64,000 bases of DNA from Paenibacillus sp. FSL R10-2782 (GTDB lineage Bacteria > Bacillota > Bacilli > Paenibacillales > Paenibacillaceae), in assembly GCF_038592985.1 (NCBI RefSeq), contig NZ_CP151951.1, forward strand, positions 487,001 to 551,000, written 5' to 3'. The position numbers and the translations under genes are program-made. Each line of letters opens with the position of its first letter. Position 1 is the stretch's first letter. The notes beneath the pieces were generated by a model. The model searched no databases. It was not told where the DNA came from and saw only the letters and a list, made by a program, of their open reading frames with translations. Shown one piece after another: positions 40,143-49,220 of the stretch.

Positions 40143-41378
40143 ATGAATCGGTTTTCCAATAGGGTAATGGTTGCCGCAGATATGACCAAATCCCGGATTT
40201 TATGGATTGCTTTTGTTCTGGGATCATTGAGCGCCTTTGGACCCTTGTCCATAGATATGTATTTGCCATCATTGCCAACATTAGCTGACAATCTGCATAC
40301 CACGACTTCGCTGGCGCAGCTCAGTCTGACCGCCTGCTTGCTGGGTCTGGCCGTAGGTCAGATCGTGGCGGGCCCGTTGAGCGATGTAAGAGGACGTAGA
40401 GGACCGCTTGTAGTGTCGCTTATCCTGTACGCCGCCGCGTCGCTGTTATGCGTGTTTGCGCCGAGTATCAGCGTGCTGATCGGGCTGCGTTTTATTCAGG
40501 GGCTTACCGGGTCTGCGGGGATTGTCATCTCCAGAGCCGTTGCGCGTGATCTATATTCGGGCAAAGAGCTGACACGCTTCTTTTCACTGCTCATGCTTGT
40601 GAACGGTGTGGCTCCGATTGCTGCTCCTGTACTGGGCGGTGTTCTGTTGAATTTTGTATCCTGGCGTGGTGTGTTCATGGTGCTTTGCGTAGTCGGGGTG
40701 GCTATGTTAATTGCCGTCGTGTTGGGGCTACCGGAAACACTGCCTGTCAGCCGCCGTTCGTCGGGTGGTTTGGAGCAGACGCTTCGTACACTTGGTCATC
40801 TTTTTACGGATCGGCGCTTTATGGGATACGCCTTCTCGCAGGCGCTCATTACAGGAGCCATGTTTGCGTACATCGCTGGCTCACCGTTCGTGCTTCAGGA
40901 TATTTTCGGGGTTTCACCTCAGACATACAGTATTATTTTCGCGGTGAATGGTTTGGGGATTGTACTGTTTTCTCAATTGACCGGGAGGCTTGTCGGCCGT
41001 TTCAGCGAACGGCAGTTGCTCTTATCGGGTCTGGTGATTGCGGCTGTAGCCGGAATTAGCTTGCTTACTGTGGCTTTTACCGGAGGTCGACTGTTTGCTG
41101 TTCTAGTTCCGCTATTCTTTGTTGTTTCCTGCGTCGGGATCGTGAGTACCACCACCACTTCATTGGCAATGCAAAGCCAGCAGCGCTCCGCAGGCAGTGC
41201 GTCCGCCATGCTCGGCTTGCTGCCTCTGTTGCTTGGCTCCATCGCTTCGCCGCTGGTGGGTCTGGGCAGTGGAACAACGCCTATACCAATGGCTATCGTC
41301 ATCGCTATAGCGGAAGTCGGTGCGTTGTTAAGCTTTATGGTGCTTGCCCAAGGAAGGGCGCGCGAAGGCCAGAAATAA
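40143..41378 (+). CDS. Bcr/CflA-type multidrug efflux MFS transporter
   Basis: 411 residues with twelve membrane helices. Family motifs are LGSLSAFGPLSIDMYLPSLP at the start, motif A GPLSDVRGRRGPLVVSLILY, and IQGLTGSAGIVISRAVARD. Drug:proton antiporters of the DHA1 group export chloramphenicol, bicyclomycin or peptides. ATG at 40143 is chosen with AAAAGGA 11 bases upstream; earlier starts add non-family residues or sit on top of that site. It is followed by the CsoR operator, so it is a separate unit. Confidence 0.9.
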   Translation: MNRFSNRVMVAADMTKSRILWIAFVLGSLSAFGPLSIDMYLPSLPTLADNLHTTTSLAQLSLTACLLGLAVGQIVAGPLSDVRGRRGPLVVSLILYAAASLLCVFAPSISVLIGLRFIQGLTGSAGIVISRAVARDLYSGKELTRFFSLLMLVNGVAPIAAPVLGGVLLNFVSWRGVFMVLCVVGVAMLIAVVLGLPETLPVSRRSSGGLEQTLRTLGHLFTDRRFMGYAFSQALITGAMFAYIAGSPFVLQDIFGVSPQTYSIIFAVNGLGIVLFSQLTGRLVGRFSERQLLLSGLVIAAVAGISLLTVAFTGGRLFAVLVPLFFVVSCVGIVSTTTTSLAMQSQQRSAGSASAMLGLLPLLLGSIASPLVGLGSGTTPIPMAIVIAIAEVGALLSFMVLAQGRAREGQK

Positions 41379-41406
41379 GGCAAACAGGTGACATTTTTCT
41401 GGAAGG

Positions 41407-41436
41407 TTGACATACCCCGTAGGGGTATATTATGCT
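41407..41436 (+). promoter_or_regulatory. csoR promoter with CsoR operator
   Basis: TTGACA (41407-41412) and TATGCT (41431-41436) flank ATACCCCGTAGGGGTAT (41412-41428), a perfect palindromic CsoR-type operator. Bound repressor would cover the spacer and block RNA polymerase. Copper(I) should release it. Confidence 0.9.
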
Positions 41437-41490
41437 AGAAGCATATTAACAAATGCATGAATGCATATACACAACACAGGAGGCTGATGT

Positions 41491-41841
41491 ATGGCTAAGG
41501 AGCAACCTGTTTCCAACGCTGAAGTCCATGAGGCTCATTGTGGAACAGAGGGGGAAAAGGCCGTCAGAAAAAGTCATCACTCGGCAGAATTCAAAAACAG
41601 TCTTACATCCCGATTGAACCGTATTGAAGGTCAGGTTCGAGGAATCAAGGGCTTGATCGAGAAGGATACCTACTGTGACGATGTGCTGAACCAGATTGCG
41701 GCTGTCCAGTCCGCCCTGAATGGTGTCGGCAAGCTGCTGCTGGAAGGGCATATGAAAAGCTGTGTCATTGAGCGCATGCAGGCCGGAGAGCCGGAAGTGA
41801 TTGATGAGCTGCTGGTTACGGTCAAGAAGCTGATCCGTTAA
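41491..41841 (+). CDS. csoR: Copper-sensing repressor CsoR
   Basis: 116 residues of all-helical CsoR/RcnR type. The Cu(I) ligands are all present: C62 (TYCDD), H87 and C91 (EGHMKSC). The N-terminal arginine-rich helix (NRIEGQVRGIKGLIE) contacts DNA. A 30-residue His/Glu-rich extension precedes the core. It represses its own operon and copA in low copper through the two ATACCCC-N1-3-GGGGTAT operators. It starts with ATG behind AGGAGG. Confidence 0.95.
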   Translation: MAKEQPVSNAEVHEAHCGTEGEKAVRKSHHSAEFKNSLTSRLNRIEGQVRGIKGLIEKDTYCDDVLNQIAAVQSALNGVGKLLLEGHMKSCVIERMQAGEPEVIDELLVTVKKLIR

Positions 41842-41898
41842 GAGCAATATCCATACACATGAATCGGGTACACGAAGTATCCAGGAGGAGGAAACACA

Positions 41899-42099
41899 AT
41901 GGCACAAGTAACATTGAACGTAGAAGGCATGAGCTGCAATCATTGCGTGAAGGCAGTAGAAGGAGCTTTGGAGAAAGTGGGCGCTTCTGGCAAGGTCAGT
42001 CTTGAAGCGAAACAAGTAGCTGTAGAATACGATGAGTCCAAGCTGAACGTTGAAGCGTTGAAAACCGTAATTGAAGACCAAGGCTATGACGTCGTTTAA
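41899..42099 (+). CDS. copZ: Copper chaperone CopZ
   Basis: 66-residue HMA-fold chaperone with the Cu(I) motif GMSCNHC. It passes copper(I) to the N-terminal domains of CopA. It follows csoR by 57 bases with AGGAGGAGG before its ATG, and is followed by a small terminator, so csoR-copZ form one unit and copA another. Confidence 0.95.
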   Translation: MAQVTLNVEGMSCNHCVKAVEGALEKVGASGKVSLEAKQVAVEYDESKLNVEALKTVIEDQGYDVV

Positions 42100-42138
42100 G
42101 ATGGATGTTTAATGCGTAAAAAGACTTGTTTTAAAGGA

Positions 42139-42172
42139 GAAGCTTCCGTAAAGAGGCTTTTTCTTTTGAACA
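42139..42172 (+). terminator. Terminator between copZ and copA
   Basis: AAGCTTC pairs with GAGGCTT (one G-T pair) around CGTAAA and is followed by TTTTCTTTT. Confidence 0.7.
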
Positions 42173-42177
42173 TGAAT

Positions 42178-42194
42178 ATACCCCATAGGGGTAT
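42178..42194 (+). promoter_or_regulatory. CsoR operator of copA
   Basis: ATACCCCATAGGGGTAT is a perfect 17-base palindrome 17 bases upstream of the copA start. It differs from the csoR operator only in the centre. Confidence 0.9.
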
Positions 42195-42211
42195 GTAGGA
42201 GGAGAGTTACC

Positions 42212-44677
42212 ATGGAAAACCGTGTGACCGACGGTGATAAGCAGACAACGCTTCATATTACGGGGATGTCCTGTGCTGCCTGCGCCAGCCGTATTGAAAA
42301 GGGACTGAATCGAATAGACGGCGTGGCGCAGGCTAATGTGAATCTGGCTTTGGAGCAGGCGTCGATTTCGTATGATCCGACGCAGGCGGATATTCCTGAT
42401 TTTCGAGATAAAATTGCTTCTTTGGGTTTTGGAACCGTGAGTGAGGAAGCCAATCTGAATGTGACAGGCATGACATGCGCAGCCTGCGCAACCCGGATTG
42501 AGAAGGGTCTGAACCGGATGCCGGGTGTGACAGGAGCTACGGTGAATTTGGCGATGGAAACAGCACATGTGGAATATGCGGCGGGAAGCATTGCAGTCGG
42601 TGATCTGGTGAGCAAGATTGAACAGCTTGGCTATGGTGCTATCCCGCAGAGTGCCGAGGATCACATCGCAGATGTGCGCAGCAAGGATTTGAATCGTAAA
42701 AAGTGGAAGTGGATCGTGTCTGCGATACTGTCGCTTCCGCTGTTATGGGCGATGGTGGCTCATTTCTCCTTTACCTCATGGATTTATGTGCCTGGCTTAT
42801 TTCTGAATCCGTGGTTCCAGCTTGTGCTTACTACACCGATCCAGTTTATCATTGGATGGCAGTTTTACGTGGGAGCGTATAAGGCGCTGCGCAACGGCGG
42901 TTCCAATATGGATGTACTGGTTGCTCTGGGCACGTCCTCCGCTTATTTTTACAGCCTGTATCTCACCCTGCGTCCGTCTACCGTGATGGACAGCATGGGA
43001 GGCATGGCAGGGATGCCTGTCATGAAAATGCCTGAGCTGTACTATGAGACAAGCGCGGTGCTGATTACGCTTATTCTCGTCGGTAAATGGTTCGAGGCAG
43101 TAGCCAAGGGCCGTTCATCCGAGGCGATCAAGAGCCTCATGAGTCTCCAGGCGACGACGGCGCGTGTGGTACGTGATGGGCAAGAGCTTGATATACCGAT
43201 TGAGCAGGTTCGTGTGAAAGATATCTTCATTGTACGTCCCGGCGAGAAAATTCCTGTCGATGGTGTGGTTGTGGACGGACGCTCGGCGGTGGATGAATCC
43301 ATGCTGAGTGGCGAAAGCCTTCCGGTGGAAAAAGAAGCAGGTTCTGCGGTTACAGGAGCTACGCTCAATAAAAACGGTGTACTTCGTATCCAGGCCGAGC
43401 GTGTCGGTGGCGATACGGCATTGGCCCGTATTATTAAGGTCGTGGAAGATGCGCAAAATTCCAAGGCACCGATTCAGCGGATTGCTGACCAAATATCAGG
43501 AATTTTTGTCCCAATCGTTGTAGCTATAGCTGCAATGACCTTTATCGTCTGGTTTTTCCTTGTAACTCCGGCCGATTTTGCAGGCTCCCTGGAGAAAATG
43601 ATTGCAGTGCTTGTCATTGCTTGTCCTTGTGCGCTCGGATTGGCTACGCCAACGTCTATCATGGCGGGATCGGGACGCGCTGCGGAATACGGCATTCTGT
43701 TCAAGGGCGGCGAGCATCTGGAGATGACTCGTTCGGTCAATGCCGTGGTGCTGGATAAAACGGGCACGGTTACGAACGGCAGGCCTGAGCTGACGGATGT
43801 TGTGGTCGGAGAAGGAAGCTTGGGCGAAACGGATTTGCTGCGGATGTTGGCTGCGGCGGAAAAAAGCTCGGAGCATCCGCTGGCGGAAGCCATTGTAAGG
43901 GGAATTATGGATCGCGGCATTGAGCCAGTAGAGTCAACGGATTTTGAAAATATTCCTGGTTATGGCGTGAAGGCTCATGTGGAAGGCAAGCAAGTGCTGG
44001 CAGGTACACGCCGACTGATGCGTCGTGAGGGCATCGCGGTTGGTGAATTAGCCGAGCAGCATATGCATGAGCTGGAGAACGCAGGCAAAACAGCCATGCT
44101 GATTGCGGTGGACGGTTCCTATTCCGGACTGGTAGCTGTGGCGGATACGATCAAGGAAACGTCACGGGAGGCGGTTGCCCGTCTGCGTGCGATGAACATT
44201 GAGGTTATCATGATTACGGGTGACAATGAACGGACCGCGAAGGCTGTGGCTGCCGAGGCCGGAATTGAGCGGGTACTGGCAGAGGTGCTGCCTGAAGGCA
44301 AGGCAGAAGAAGTGAAACGACTTCAGGAGCAGGGCCTGATCGTAGCTATGGTCGGAGATGGCATTAATGACGCGCCCGCGCTGGCTACCGCTAATATCGG
44401 GATGGCGATGGGCACGGGTACGGATGTGGCAATGGAGGCTGCCGATATTACGCTCATGCGCGGCAACCTGAACAGCATTCCCGACGCGATCGAGATGAGC
44501 CGCCGGACCATGACTAACATAAGCCAGAATCTGTTTTGGGCGCTTGGCTACAACGTAATCGGCATCCCGATTGCTGCCCTGGGCTTCCTCGCCCCGTGGC
44601 TGGCAGGAGCAGCCATGGCATTTAGCTCTGTTTCGGTTGTGCTGAATGCGCTCCGTCTCCAACGGGTGAAGCTATAA
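42212..44677 (+). CDS. copA: Copper(I)-exporting P-type ATPase CopA
   Basis: 821 residues. Two N-terminal HMA domains carry CxxC at 21-24 (MSCAACASR) and 89-92 (MTCAACATR). Eight membrane helices include the CPC copper path ([13 protein letters not shown]). The actuator TGE-type loop (MLSGES), phosphorylation site DKTGT, HP motif (SEHPLAEAI) and [10 protein letters not shown] hinge are intact. It pumps cytosolic Cu(I) out. It is regulated by CsoR through the operator just upstream and receives copper from CopZ. The length and layout equal B. subtilis CopA. Confidence 0.96.
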   Translation: MENRVTDGDKQTTLHITGMSCAACASRIEKGLNRIDGVAQANVNLALEQASISYDPTQADIPDFRDKIASLGFGTVSEEANLNVTGMTCAACATRIEKGLNRMPGVTGATVNLAMETAHVEYAAGSIAVGDLVSKIEQLGYGAIPQSAEDHIADVRSKDLNRKKWKWIVSAILSLPLLWAMVAHFSFTSWIYVPGLFLNPWFQLVLTTPIQFIIGWQFYVGAYKALRNGGSNMDVLVALGTSSAYFYSLYLTLRPSTVMDSMGGMAGMPVMKMPELYYETSAVLITLILVGKWFEAVAKGRSSEAIKSLMSLQATTARVVRDGQELDIPIEQVRVKDIFIVRPGEKIPVDGVVVDGRSAVDESMLSGESLPVEKEAGSAVTGATLNKNGVLRIQAERVGGDTALARIIKVVEDAQNSKAPIQRIADQISGIFVPIVVAIAAMTFIVWFFLVTPADFAGSLEKMIAVLVIACPCALGLATPTSIMAGSGRAAEYGILFKGGEHLEMTRSVNAVVLDKTGTVTNGRPELTDVVVGEGSLGETDLLRMLAAAEKSSEHPLAEAIVRGIMDRGIEPVESTDFENIPGYGVKAHVEGKQVLAGTRRLMRREGIAVGELAEQHMHELENAGKTAMLIAVDGSYSGLVAVADTIKETSREAVARLRAMNIEVIMITGDNERTAKAVAAEAGIERVLAEVLPEGKAEEVKRLQEQGLIVAMVGDGINDAPALATANIGMAMGTGTDVAMEAADITLMRGNLNSIPDAIEMSRRTMTNISQNLFWALGYNVIGIPIAALGFLAPWLAGAAMAFSSVSVVLNALRLQRVKL

Positions 44678-44689
44678 TCTGTGCAAAAA

Positions 44690-44742
44690 TAGCAACGGCA
44701 ATGCATTTACGTCCTGGACGTTTGTGCCATTGCCGTTTTTTA
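44690..44742 (+). terminator. Terminator after copA
   Basis: AACGGCAATG pairs with CATTGCCGTT, with an inner ACGTCC/GGACGT stem, and is followed by TTTTTT. Confidence 0.92.
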
Positions 44743-44762
44743 GTCTTCTGTCCTGTCTCTTT

Positions 44763-46022
44763 TTAGTCTGCTTGCTGTTTTTTTCGGGGAAAAAATAACT
44801 CCACCTGAGTTCCTTTATTTGTTTCTGAATGGATTCGGATGCTTCCGCCATGTACCTCTACAATCCACTGAGCGATGGATAGTCCAAGTCCTGTTCCCCC
44901 CTCAGTACGGGATCTGACCTTGTCACCGCGATAAAATCGGTCAAAGACATAAGGCAATTCATCTTCTGCGATTCCGGAGCCGTTATCTGATACGCTGATA
45001 TACACAGAATTTCCTTGATAACGTCCAATTACTTTTATCTGCCCGGTGGAGGGGGTATATTTCAAAGCATTATCCAGCAGGATGGTAAAAAGCTGGTGTA
45101 TTCTCCCGTCATCTCCCCATAGGAGCAGAGGCTCCTGTAATTCCGTAAGGATATTGACCCCTTTGGTATCTGCCAATAGTTTGAACTGCTCTGCTAACTC
45201 CCGTAATAATGAATTCAGTGTGATGAACGAGGGTTCAATCTGTAGCTGATTGGAATCGGATCGGGCCAGTGTCAGCAGATCCTCCAGCAGCCTGCCCATC
45301 CACTTGCTTTCTTTTAAAATTACAGCGATATGAGGACTTTCCTGTTCTATAGAGTGTGTGGGATGCCTCAGGAGCATCTCTGTTTGGGCATGGATGATTG
45401 CCGTCGGTGTTCGCATCTCATGTGAGGCATCTGCAACAAAGCGTTGCTGCTTTTCCCAGGAGTTTCGTATAGGCACAAGCGCACGTTCCGCTAGAAATAT
45501 ACCCGCAAAAACAAAAATAATCCCTCCGATGACAATTCCCGCAGTAATATCCCACATCAAGGAATGGAGCGTCCGCTGCACATCCTGCAAGCTCTTGACG
45601 AGGCAAACTATGATCTGTGTATTGGAATGCTTGGGCATATACACAAATTGAAGGGCCCGATAACTGCGATCACCGATGCTCACCGTCCGAATGGTCTGTG
45701 TGTTTGATTGATCTTTGAACAAACTAGCCATATCCAGGGGAAATGACTGCTGGGGCGTTTGCCCAAGGAACTCATTTTGATCAGACCAGAACAGGTATGT
45801 TATTTTCTCATCATTTTCGGGGTCCAAATCATTGGATTGGAGTAGTTCCGATGGAATGCGAGAGGCTTGAGCACGCTTTTGGGCCTGTACCATGATTTCA
45901 TCCGTATCGTGATATAGCTGGTATTGCATATGAACGTACAGCCAGATGCCCAATATGGAAAAAACGAGAAGAAAAACAATAGTATTCAGGATGACCAGCC
46001 GTCTGCGAATGTTAGTGAACAT
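44763..46022 (-). CDS. Sensor histidine kinase (OmpR-type partner)
   Basis: 419 residues. Two membrane helices (about 10-30 and 145-170) enclose an extracellular region of 115 residues. A short HAMP-like link leads to HisKA with the phospho-site DASHEMRTPTAI, N box LLDNALKYTPS, G1 DNGSGI and G2 GTGLGLSIA. ATG at 46022 has GGGTGA five bases upstream and overlaps the regulator end by 11 bases, giving coupled translation; a GTG at 46031 lacks a site. It probably senses an envelope or redox condition that controls the divergent flavin operon. The ligand is unknown. Confidence 0.9.
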   Translation of the reverse strand: MFTNIRRRLVILNTIVFLLVFSILGIWLYVHMQYQLYHDTDEIMVQAQKRAQASRIPSELLQSNDLDPENDEKITYLFWSDQNEFLGQTPQQSFPLDMASLFKDQSNTQTIRTVSIGDRSYRALQFVYMPKHSNTQIIVCLVKSLQDVQRTLHSLMWDITAGIVIGGIIFVFAGIFLAERALVPIRNSWEKQQRFVADASHEMRTPTAIIHAQTEMLLRHPTHSIEQESPHIAVILKESKWMGRLLEDLLTLARSDSNQLQIEPSFITLNSLLRELAEQFKLLADTKGVNILTELQEPLLLWGDDGRIHQLFTILLDNALKYTPSTGQIKVIGRYQGNSVYISVSDNGSGIAEDELPYVFDRFYRGDKVRSRTEGGTGLGLSIAQWIVEVHGGSIRIHSETNKGTQVELFFPRKKQQAD

Positions 46023-46710
46023 GAGGGTCACCCGTTAACATATAACCGATTCCACGTACGGTTCGGAGAAGATTGTCTGCGTTACGGGCTGCGAGTTTTT
46101 TACGCAAAAGATGCATATATACGTCGACTGCGGTCGTGGCTGACCCCGAATCAAACCCCCAAACCCGGTCGAATATCTGCTCACGGGTTAATATTTGCTC
46201 TTTATTACATAGAAAGTACTCCAGTAATTTATATTCTGTCGCCGTTAAGTTCAAGCCCTGTTCTCCGCTAAATGCGTCTCTCGCTGCAGGGACTAATCGG
46301 ATAGGTCCATAGATCAATTCGCCTTCCTGTCCTATGGTGCCCTTTCTCCTCAAAACAGCTCTTGTTCGTGCCAATAATTCCGATACGGCGAACGGTTTCG
46401 TGATGTAGTCGTCTGCTCCGATATCCAGTCCGGCGACACGATCCTCTACTGCATCTTTAGCTGTCAAAAGAATGATTGGGACGAGCATAGCGTGTGCCCT
46501 CAGCTTTTTGACGATTTCAACACCGCTCATTCCAGGCAACATGATATCGAGAATAATCAAATCATAAATATTCTGTTGGGCCAAATAATACCCCTCGTCG
46601 CCAGTTTCTGCGCCATCTGTCAGGAAAGATTCACTTTCAAAGAGGTCACGGACAATTTTGAGAAGAGAAGGATCATCTTCTACGACAAGCACTCGCACAC
46701 GTTGTTCCAC
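46012..46710 (-). CDS. OmpR/PhoB-type response regulator
   Basis: 232 residues. The receiver domain has the acidic pair in VVEDDPSLL, phospho-acceptor in LIILDIMLPGMSG and lysine in DDYITKPFA. The C-terminal winged helix has LTATEYKLLEYFL and TAVDVYMHLLRKKL with RTVRGIGYML. It pairs with the next kinase gene. A TTTAAG-N4-TTTAAA direct repeat lies in the divergent control region and is a good candidate target. Confidence 0.93.
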   Translation of the reverse strand: MEQRVRVLVVEDDPSLLKIVRDLFESESFLTDGAETGDEGYYLAQQNIYDLIILDIMLPGMSGVEIVKKLRAHAMLVPIILLTAKDAVEDRVAGLDIGADDYITKPFAVSELLARTRAVLRRKGTIGQEGELIYGPIRLVPAARDAFSGEQGLNLTATEYKLLEYFLCNKEQILTREQIFDRVWGFDSGSATTAVDVYMHLLRKKLAARNADNLLRTVRGIGYMLTGDPHVH

Positions 46711-46740
46711 CTTTCAGCGATCAAACTCATTTGTTTGTTT

Positions 46741-46773
46741 TTTAAGAAAATTTAAATATTCCACTACTATACT
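46741..46773 (+). promoter_or_regulatory. Direct-repeat site and -10 of the flavin operon
   Basis: TTTAAG (46741-46746) and TTTAAA (46751-46756) repeat in register ten bases apart. TATACT (46768-46773) lies 11 bases after, and no good -35 is present. This is the layout of a promoter activated by an OmpR-type regulator bound at the -35. Activation by the divergent regulator is inference. Confidence 0.5.
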
Positions 46774-46823
46774 AGCATTATCAGCAGAGGCGTATAAGGA
46801 TAATCATATATGGAGGGATTTTC

Positions 46824-47306
46824 ATGGCACAGATGAATAAAAAATGGGTCGTTTTATGCTCAACAGCGATTACAGCAGTGTACGCAGCCGGATATTTTAC
46901 GACGGAAACCGAGGCAGCCATGCCGCCATTGCCGCATCACACGCAAGTCAGTATTCCAACAAATGATATATCAAAAAACAATAATCCTTCAAATGTAAAG
47001 TCAACCTATACGAATAAACATCATATTTCACCCAAAAGTTTATATAAAGATGGTACCTATACGGGGATGGGCAATAATCGGCGTGGTTCCATTGAAGTTA
47101 GCGTAACGATCAAGAATGATAAAATAACGGACGTTGAAGTTAGCCATTTTGCTATGCATTATTCGGAAAGTGATATAGCAGGGCTCCCTTCGGAGGTTGT
47201 ACAAAACCAGAGTGAACAAGTGAGGAATGTATCCGGTGCAACGTATAGCACCCGGGCATTTCAGGACGCTGTACAAAATGCGCTCTCCAGCGCACAAAAC
47301 GTGTAG
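46824..47306 (+). CDS. Extracytosolic FMN-binding domain protein
   Basis: 160 residues. An N-terminal signal-anchor (residues 8-24) exports it. After a disordered His/Asn-rich linker the last 90 residues form an FMN-binding (NqrC/RnfG-type) domain: KDGTYTGMGNNRRGSIEVSV, ITDVEVSHF and the flavinylation motif VSGATYSTRAF, where the threonine is expected to receive FMN covalently. The next gene, apbE, encodes the enzyme that adds it. It should carry electrons outside the membrane. An ATG start follows GGAGGG. Confidence 0.92.
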   Translation: MAQMNKKWVVLCSTAITAVYAAGYFTTETEAAMPPLPHHTQVSIPTNDISKNNNPSNVKSTYTNKHHISPKSLYKDGTYTGMGNNRRGSIEVSVTIKNDKITDVEVSHFAMHYSESDIAGLPSEVVQNQSEQVRNVSGATYSTRAFQDAVQNALSSAQNV

Positions 47307-47308
47307 CT

Positions 47309-48196
47309 ATGAAAAGAACTAAATTATATATGGACACTGCCGTAAGCATACAGATTGTTACAGGAAAATCCACATCCGAAGAAGCGGTCACACAGAAAAT
47401 GAATCAGGCATTTGAGGCTTTTCAAAAAGTAGAGCAAGCTTGCAGTCGTTTTAGCCCTGACAGTGAATTGATGAGCGTCTGCCAACAGGTAGGAGTACCT
47501 GTAAGCGTGAGCCCGTTTTTGTTTGAACCCCTCAAATTTGCTTTGGAAATAGCCAAATGGACGGATGGGATATTTGATCCTACGGTAGGAAAAATAATGG
47601 AATATCATGGCTTTAATCGACATTATTTAACCGGGCAATCCATTGAAAGTCCTTCTGCCGCTACGGTAACTTATCGGGATATCATTTTAAATGAACAAGA
47701 TCGTACATTGTGTTTGCAGAAGCCGTTGGTGATTGATTTAGGGGCTGTAGCCAAAGGATTTGCCATTGACTTGGCAGCTCATGAGTTAAAAGAATTTGAA
47801 GGATTTGTCGTGAATGCGGGCGGCGATCTGTTTGCAGGAGGGGTGAACGATGGTGGAGAGGCATGGGAAATAGGTATTCAGCATCCTGAACGCAAAGAGG
47901 AAATGGTATCGACGGTTCTGCTTTCCAATGAGGCTATCTGTACTTCGGGAGGTTACGAGCGCAAGAGTGCGGCTGAGGCTGATGTACATCATTTGATTGA
48001 TCCTAAAACCAAGCGCTCGCCCAAGGAATGGGTTAGTTCAAGCGTGATTGCCCCCTTCGCTATGATGGCGGATGCTTTTTCTACGGCATCATTTTTGTTG
48101 GGTGCAGCAGAGGGGCAGCGGCTCATGGAACAAGCGGGTTTACAAGGCATCCTCATTACATCTGATTTACAATTGGTTCGAGTAGGAGGGTTATAA
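47309..48196 (+). CDS. apbE: FAD:protein FMN transferase (ApbE)
   Basis: 295 residues. It moves FMN from FAD to a threonine of partner domains. Family marks: DTAVSIQIV at the start, SRFSPDSELMSV, DLGAVAKGFAIDLAAHEL, VNAGGDLFAGG and GVINDGGEAWEIGIQHP-type loop, SGGYER, HLIDPKT and SVIAPFAMMADAFST with magnesium-binding residues. It lies two bases after its likely substrate gene. There is no lipobox or signal peptide, unlike many ApbE proteins, so it may act inside the cell or be exported otherwise. Confidence 0.93.
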   Translation: MKRTKLYMDTAVSIQIVTGKSTSEEAVTQKMNQAFEAFQKVEQACSRFSPDSELMSVCQQVGVPVSVSPFLFEPLKFALEIAKWTDGIFDPTVGKIMEYHGFNRHYLTGQSIESPSAATVTYRDIILNEQDRTLCLQKPLVIDLGAVAKGFAIDLAAHELKEFEGFVVNAGGDLFAGGVNDGGEAWEIGIQHPERKEEMVSTVLLSNEAICTSGGYERKSAAEADVHHLIDPKTKRSPKEWVSSSVIAPFAMMADAFSTASFLLGAAEGQRLMEQAGLQGILITSDLQLVRVGGL

Positions 48197-49024
48197 ATGA
48201 CGATAAAACAATGGAGTAAATCACCAAAAGGCTATGTTGCAATGGTTATCACGGCTTATCTTCTTATAGCCTCTATCGCAGAGCATGACATGGCTGGCAT
48301 GATCCATGGAATCGTGGCCGTCGGTGCTGCTGTAGCCGTTGACATTCTTTGTGGCTTGATGAGACAAAGGAAGCGAATGCTGCCGGATGGTGCATTCATC
48401 ACAGGGCTACTTATCGCCCTGGTGTTAAGCACGGCGACCTCTTGGCCCGTTGTTGCGGCTACTTCTGCGATTGCCATAGTATCCAAGCACCTGTTGGTCT
48501 ATAGGAAGAAGCCGATTTTTAATCCAGCGGCTTTTGGATTGCTGCTATCTATTCTCATATTTGGATCAGGGCAGAGCTGGTGGGGGGCATTCGGGGATTT
48601 AGCCACATGGATGATTGCCTTCCTGCTCATTGGTGGATATGTAATAACGGATCGGGTCAATAAATTTCCGCAGGTGTTTTCGTTTTTCGGGACATTTTTT
48701 GTATTGTTGTTCCTTATAGGTCGCTTTCATCTGGGAGATGCTTCGGATGCACTTCGTCCTCCATTCATCAATGCTGCTCTTTTCTTTGGCTTTTTTATGC
48801 TCACTGATTTGCCCACGACTCCAGCCAAGATGAAGGATCAAATCGTTTTTGGAATTCTTGTCGCGTTTGTAGGCGCGGCTGTGTATGACCTTTTTGGAGG
48901 ATTAATGTACTTGTTTATAGGGCTGCTATTAGCAAACCTGTATCATGTACTCAAATCACGTTTGAGTGCAAAAGTGACCAACAGGCCTGTTTCGAATATG
49001 CAACCAGTCTCCAAGCGAGGTTAA
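48197..49024 (+). CDS. RnfD/NqrB-like membrane electron-transfer subunit
   Basis: 275 residues with about eight to nine membrane helices. The RnfD/NqrB family segment RKKPIFNPAAFGLLLS is clear, and LPDGAFITGLLIALVLST and PPFINAALFFGFFMLTD are typical. The SGAT flavinylation site of true RnfD/NqrB is absent, so it may use other flavin or no covalent flavin. It starts directly after apbE (TAA-ATG) with AGGAGGG. With the FMN-binding protein it probably moves electrons from the membrane to the outside of the cell, as proposed for other flavinylated systems. The electron donor and acceptor are unknown. Confidence 0.85.
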   Translation: MTIKQWSKSPKGYVAMVITAYLLIASIAEHDMAGMIHGIVAVGAAVAVDILCGLMRQRKRMLPDGAFITGLLIALVLSTATSWPVVAATSAIAIVSKHLLVYRKKPIFNPAAFGLLLSILIFGSGQSWWGAFGDLATWMIAFLLIGGYVITDRVNKFPQVFSFFGTFFVLLFLIGRFHLGDASDALRPPFINAALFFGFFMLTDLPTTPAKMKDQIVFGILVAFVGAAVYDLFGGLMYLFIGLLLANLYHVLKSRLSAKVTNRPVSNMQPVSKRG

Positions 49025-49220
49025 ACGGTTAAAATAAGCAAGTACGTATGGGATTGACTTCCAGCGTGCTTGCTTTTTGCCGTGGAGTGAGGTTGCTTAT
49101 CATTCCCGAAAGTTTCATAATACTTGTAGTAGTGCCATGCAAACATGCAAAAACCTCTTCGTATACGCACAGTTTGACACAGATAAAAAGCTTATATTAT
49201 GGATTAGGAGTGAAGCAGTC

